Below, piece by piece: positions 6,421 to 8,970 of a stretch of 8,970 nucleotides of DNA. The notes under the pieces are model-generated. The model was given only the letters and a program-made list of their open reading frames with translations. It ran no database searches and was not told where the DNA came from. Every line of letters begins with the position of its first letter. Within the stretch, counting starts at the first letter, position 1. This DNA is from Spirochaetaceae bacterium (GTDB lineage: Bacteria; Spirochaetota; Spirochaetia; DSM-27196; PWMO01), in NCBI GenBank assembly GCA_003558175.1, contig PWMO01000488.1:1-8970 (forward strand), written 5' to 3'. Made by a program: the position numbers and the translations under genes.

Positions 6421-6455
6421 CCGAGCCCGATCGGCCGAGCCCGATCGATCGGCCG
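6421..6455. repeat. 14-bp tandem repeat with small hairpin between convergent genes
   Basis: The unit ccgagcccgatcgg (6421-6434) is repeated directly as 6435-6448 with one base changed, and a partial third copy follows near 6453-6463. Within it, 6432-6438 (cggccga) pairs with 6449-6455 (tcggccg). It occupies the 84-bp space between dppC and the minus-strand phospholipase gene, where a two-way transcript end is expected. There is no T-tract, so calling it a terminator would be a guess. Confidence 0.4.
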
Positions 6456-6490
6456 CGAGCCCGCCCCAACGCTATTCCGCCGTGCGGGAG

Positions 6491-7543
6491 TCATCCTGGT
6501 GTCTGGCAGTCGGCCTCGCGCTGCAGCAGTTGCTGCAACAGCGTGTTGAGGTGTTGCGCCAGCGGCAACGGGCTGGAATGCCGTTTGCGGCACGGCCGGC
6601 CTTCGTGGCTTCCATCACTGAGATTCTGATTGCCCACTATCGTCGCCAACTCGCCGGCCGAGATCTCGTCCCGCCAGCAAGACGCCACCGCCTGCAACAT
6701 ATCCGGAGAGCGGCGGATTGCCTGGGCGAAGAGGTCCCAGAACGACTCGTATCGTACTTCGTTTGCGTCACACGGATGGAACCAGCGTGCGTTTCTCTCG
6801 TTGGCAGGATCCAGTTCGGTCGGCGGCTCGATGGGATGAAGCAGGCTGAGCCACCGTGCGAGTTGTTCGGGGCTTCTCACATGATCCATCATCATGCGCA
6901 TGCGTGACACATCAACCAGGTTGGTGTTTCCGTAGAAGCTCAGTGAGTCCAGGTACACGTTGTGCAGACGGATGAGGAGGGAGTTATCTCTGGCTGCGCG
7001 GTCGGTTACTGAAGTCAGTGCGCGCGCGAGCCCCTCTGCCACCGGCAAGGGAAGCTGCGGTCCACAGTCGAAGGCGGCGAGGAAGTCAAACGCGTCGGCG
7101 CGCTGGCGCCAGTAACGTTGCAACAGCAGTGCGTCGAGCACTCGTTCGAGGTACGCGTGCAACTGAAAGGGGAGAGCTTCTGCGGCGTTCGATTGTTCGC
7201 CCACGCCCCAACCGGCGAAATAGTTGACGAACGGATGTGCGATGCGGTCAAAAAGGGCGTGCGTGGCGAAGCCGGCAACGTAGGCACCGTAGTCCGAGTC
7301 AAAAGGTATGTTCCGCTCTCGGCCGTATGCCACCAGTGCAGCGACCGCAGTGCCGTACCCTCTGCGGTGCAGCAGCGCGCCGTACTCCAGACCGGAGGGT
7401 TTGCGCCGGCGATTGTGGTAGAAGACATCGGGGCCCTGGGCCCCGAAGGCGAGAAACGGAGAATCCAGCGGGACGGGCAGCCGGTCGAAGGCGTTCTTGA
7501 TGGCTTCTACGGCGAACACCAGGTGCGCGAGTTGAGACGGCAT
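6491..7543 (-). CDS. Zinc-dependent phospholipase C family protein
   Basis: I choose the ATG at 7543 (350 residues) because the family usually begins close to the motif seen here, MPSQLAHLVFA. An in-frame extension to 7636 adds 31 low-complexity residues. Recognisable family segments are FLAFGAQGPDVFYHN (30-44), LLHRRG (57-62) and GFATHALFDRIAHPFVNY (91-108). Candidate zinc ligands are H7, D39, H59, H95, D99, H103, H129 and E133. The H-x3-D-x3-H and H-x3-E spacings resemble the tri-zinc site of Bacillus cereus phospholipase C. That enzyme cleaves phospholipids to diacylglycerol and phosphocholine; the substrate here is unknown. No signal peptide is visible, so it is probably cytoplasmic unless exported in another way. 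The last 45 residues are polar and look variable. It is not part of the transporter operon. Confidence 0.85.
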   Translation of the reverse strand: MPSQLAHLVFAVEAIKNAFDRLPVPLDSPFLAFGAQGPDVFYHNRRRKPSGLEYGALLHRRGYGTAVAALVAYGRERNIPFDSDYGAYVAGFATHALFDRIAHPFVNYFAGWGVGEQSNAAEALPFQLHAYLERVLDALLLQRYWRQRADAFDFLAAFDCGPQLPLPVAEGLARALTSVTDRAARDNSLLIRLHNVYLDSLSFYGNTNLVDVSRMRMMMDHVRSPEQLARWLSLLHPIEPPTELDPANERNARWFHPCDANEVRYESFWDLFAQAIRRSPDMLQAVASCWRDEISAGELATIVGNQNLSDGSHEGRPCRKRHSSPLPLAQHLNTLLQQLLQREADCQTPG

Positions 7544-7550
7544 GCGGTTT

Positions 7551-7579
7551 ATGCTATCACACGCGCCCTGCGGCAACAA
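7551..7579 (-). promoter_or_regulatory. Candidate promoter of the phospholipase gene, leaderless placement
   Basis: On the minus strand TTGTTG (7574-7579) and TAGCAT (7551-7556) are separated by 17 bp, and TGA directly before the second hexamer fits an extended -10 element. Seven bases later comes the ATG at 7543, so transcription would begin at the start codon itself. No ribosome-binding sequence is visible upstream of the ATG, which agrees with a leaderless message. Both hexamers match only four of six consensus bases. Confidence 0.35.
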
Positions 7580-7585
7580 GTTGCC
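7572..7585. promoter_or_regulatory. Perfect dyad in the divergent spacer, possible operator
   Basis: ggcaac (7572-7577) and gttgcc (7580-7585) are perfect inverted repeats with two bases between. The dyad covers the candidate -35 hexamer of the minus-strand promoter, a position where a bound repressor would block transcription. It is short enough to arise by chance, and no local regulator gene is visible. Confidence 0.25.
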
Positions 7586-7641
7586 TTCGTTCGCCTCGTG
7601 CGAACTCCCGCTGCTGTCCGCGGAGCTTCCGGCCAACAGCG

Positions 7642-7670
7642 TTTACCACGGGCCGCGATCGCGCTACACT
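7642..7670 (+). promoter_or_regulatory. Candidate promoter of the DUF2779 gene, leaderless placement
   Basis: TTTACC (7642-7647) and TACACT (7665-7670) are 17 bp apart, each matching four of six sigma-70 consensus bases. The ATG at 7677 starts seven bases after the end of the -10 hexamer, so the predicted start site falls on the start codon. No ribosome-binding sequence is present between them. Confidence 0.3.
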
Positions 7671-7676
7671 GCCCGG

Positions 7677-8970
7677 ATGACGCTCATTACCCTCGAAACA
7701 GTACGCTCCTTTCTGAGCTGTCCGCGTGCTTACGCCGCCGGCAGGGAAGAGAACGGACTGCAGAGGCAGTTCCGCGATCGCTGTCGCAGCGTCCTGCTCT
7801 CCGTGCTGAAATCGGCCGAAGCAGCGGCCGGTGATGCAGCGCCGACCGGGGATTCAGCTGAGGCACCTCAATCGGCTGCCGCGTTGCTGCCGCACGGCGC
7901 GATTGCCCTTCGCTACGACGTGTGGTATCGCAGCGGTGATCTCGCGGCGAGGGCCGACATCGTAGCGGACTTCGGTGGGGGGAAGAACGCGCTGGCACTG
8001 GTTCGCGCGGGAACGGGCTCCAGGCGGAGCCACCTCCTGGAAGCCGCATACATACGACACGTCGCGGCACTCTGTGGAGAGGTCTTCACAAGCGTGCTCC
8101 TGTACCATCCGGAGAAGGGCTACACACGGGACGAGAGGTCCGACGGCAAACAGCTTTTTGCGCGCCTCGATATCAGCGCAGCGGTGGAACGGCTGGGCAC
8201 GGAAGTTGACCGTGCTGTGCAGCGCCTGCGGCAGCTGCAGCGGGGAGAACTGGAGTCGGCGGCCCCCGAGTTGCGTGCCTGCGGACGGACCCAGGTCTGC
8301 AGCTACTGCCGATCCGTCTTGCCCGAGTTCAACGAAGATGACCCTCGAACGCTGTTCCACGGAAGACAGCGGGGCGCAGAGCTGGTCAAAGAGGGAGTTG
8401 TTTCGCTGCTCAAGCTGCCTCCCTCGGTGAAGCTTTCGGGCAAACAGCGCATCCAGGTCGAAGCGGTTCGTGAACGTCAACGGCACATCGATCGGCCGGC
8501 GCTTCAGCATTTCCTGACTCGCCTGGAATATCCGCTGCACTTTCTCGACTTTGAAGCGTTCTCGGTGCCGCTGCCACCATGGCCGGGCACGAGGGTATGG
8601 GAGCACATCCCTTTCCTTTACACGGTGCAAACCGTGCCGTTTGCGGGTGCAGCACCGGTAGAGCGCTATTACTGCGCGGATGCGAGCGTGGACTATCGCG
8701 ACCGTCTTGTAGAACGGCTGGCGGATGATATCGCATCCGAAGGGTCGGTCGTTGTGTACGGTCGTGATCTTGAGAGTCGAATGCTGCGGCGGCTCGCCGA
8801 CTGGGTGTCACACGGCGCGGAGGCAATGCTTGCAATCCGACGGCGGCTCGTTGATCTGGCCGAGCCGTTTCAGCAGTTCTGGTTGTATGACTACCGCCAG
8901 CGGGGCAACCTGTCGCTGAAAACGCTCCTCCCGCTGTTAACCGGGATAGACTACCGAAACCTTGAGATTC
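7677..8970 (+). CDS. DUF2779 protein: Cas4/RecB-like Fe-S half plus DEDD exonuclease-like half (3' partial)
   Basis: The frame is open from ATG 7677 to the window edge (431 codons), so the last part, probably 60-100 residues, is missing. The N-terminal half resembles a Cas4/RecB-type PD-(D/E)XK fold: C15 in FLSCPRAY near the start, D94 in ARADIVADF, and a cysteine cluster C202, C208, C211 (ACGRTQVCSYC). Together these are four candidate ligands for an iron-sulfur cluster. Where the family has E-V-K, this protein reads LVRAGTG (108-114), so the nuclease site seems lost. The C-terminal half has the family's LDFEAF motif (D291, E293), then WEHIPFLYTV (308-317), VVVYGRDLE (358-366) and RRRLVDLAEPF (388-398), as in DEDD exonucleases of the RNase H fold. 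The last catalytic aspartate would be off the edge. DUF2779 has no established function that I know; DNA or RNA processing is the likely field. It is divergent from the phospholipase gene, 133 bp away. Confidence 0.85.
   Translation, partial: MTLITLETVRSFLSCPRAYAAGREENGLQRQFRDRCRSVLLSVLKSAEAAAGDAAPTGDSAEAPQSAAALLPHGAIALRYDVWYRSGDLAARADIVADFGGGKNALALVRAGTGSRRSHLLEAAYIRHVAALCGEVFTSVLLYHPEKGYTRDERSDGKQLFARLDISAAVERLGTEVDRAVQRLRQLQRGELESAAPELRACGRTQVCSYCRSVLPEFNEDDPRTLFHGRQRGAELVKEGVVSLLKLPPSVKLSGKQRIQVEAVRERQRHIDRPALQHFLTRLEYPLHFLDFEAFSVPLPPWPGTRVWEHIPFLYTVQTVPFAGAAPVERYYCADASVDYRDRLVERLADDIASEGSVVVYGRDLESRMLRRLADWVSHGAEAMLAIRRRLVDLAEPFQQFWLYDYRQRGNLSLKTLLPLLTGIDYRNLEI

Noticed and set aside
7428..7446. 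Perfect 9-bp inverted repeat with a one-base centre
   Set aside because: It falls inside the phospholipase gene on the codons of the conserved GAQGPD motif, so the symmetry is explained by GC-rich codons for conserved residues.
7544..7636. N-terminal extension of the phospholipase by 31 codons to an upstream ATG
   Set aside because: The added residues are low-complexity, while family members begin near MPSxLAH. The -10-like hexamer also lies inside this stretch.
7118..7834. Plus-strand open frame of 238 codons antisense to the phospholipase gene
   Set aside because: It has no recognisable domain and covers a gene with a clear family match; it also runs across the divergent spacer and into the DUF2779 gene out of frame.
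7854..8630. Minus-strand open frame of 258 codons opposite the DUF2779 gene
   Set aside because: Composition and lack of motifs mark it as a shadow; the plus strand carries several ordered DUF2779 motifs.

Overview
The window looks like chromosome from a free-living, GC-rich spirochaete. The best evidence is the CheY-like protein at 824-1258. Its short N-terminal tail before the receiver domain, and its wording from there on, closely resemble the CheY of Treponema and Spirochaeta as I remember them. The periplasmic binding protein also has a spirochaete-style signal peptide end (an A-GGS cleavage site followed by charged residues). This is recognition from memory, not a database search.

Left end (1-823). 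The window opens in the last 58 codons of a regulator ending in a Fis-type helix-turn-helix, the usual DNA-binding end of sigma-54 enhancer-binding activators. A gene-free stretch of 644 bases follows and is rich in signals: a GC-rich hairpin; three copies of a 17-bp dyad (ctatgc-N5-gcatag, two of them abutting as a perfect 30-bp palindrome); a 9-bp inverted repeat; a near-consensus sigma-54 promoter (-24 GG, -12 GC, exact spacing); a strong leader hairpin; and a good sigma-70 promoter just before cheY. The dyads lie about 110-200 bp upstream of the sigma-54 start site, where enhancer sites usually sit. The region therefore reads as activator gene, enhancer sites, sigma-54 promoter, target operon.

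Centre (824-6406). cheY is followed after 24 bp by five tightly packed genes of one peptide/nickel-type (Dpp/Opp/Nik) ABC importer. Their order is unusual: permease B, ATPase D, ATPase F, binding protein, permease C. Start and stop codons overlap at B/D and D/F, and all gaps are under 30 bp, so this is very probably one transcript, possibly including cheY. The binding protein would capture a peptide or similar small ligand in the periplasm, the B/C permeases form the channel, and the D/F ATPases power it. The transported substrate cannot be told from sequence.

Right end (6407-8970). A minus-strand gene (6491-7543) encodes a zinc-dependent phospholipase C family protein with an apparently complete set of metal-ligand residues. 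It converges on the transporter operon. Divergent from it, and running off the right edge, is a DUF2779 protein: an N-terminal Cas4/RecB-like half with four candidate Fe-S cysteines but an apparently lost E-x-K catalytic motif, followed by a DEDD-type (RNase H-fold) exonuclease-like half. The 133-bp divergent spacer holds two promoter-like pairs placed so that both mRNAs could begin at, or next to, their start codons, plus a short perfect dyad. I see no tRNA, rRNA, CRISPR array, insertion sequence or integrase.
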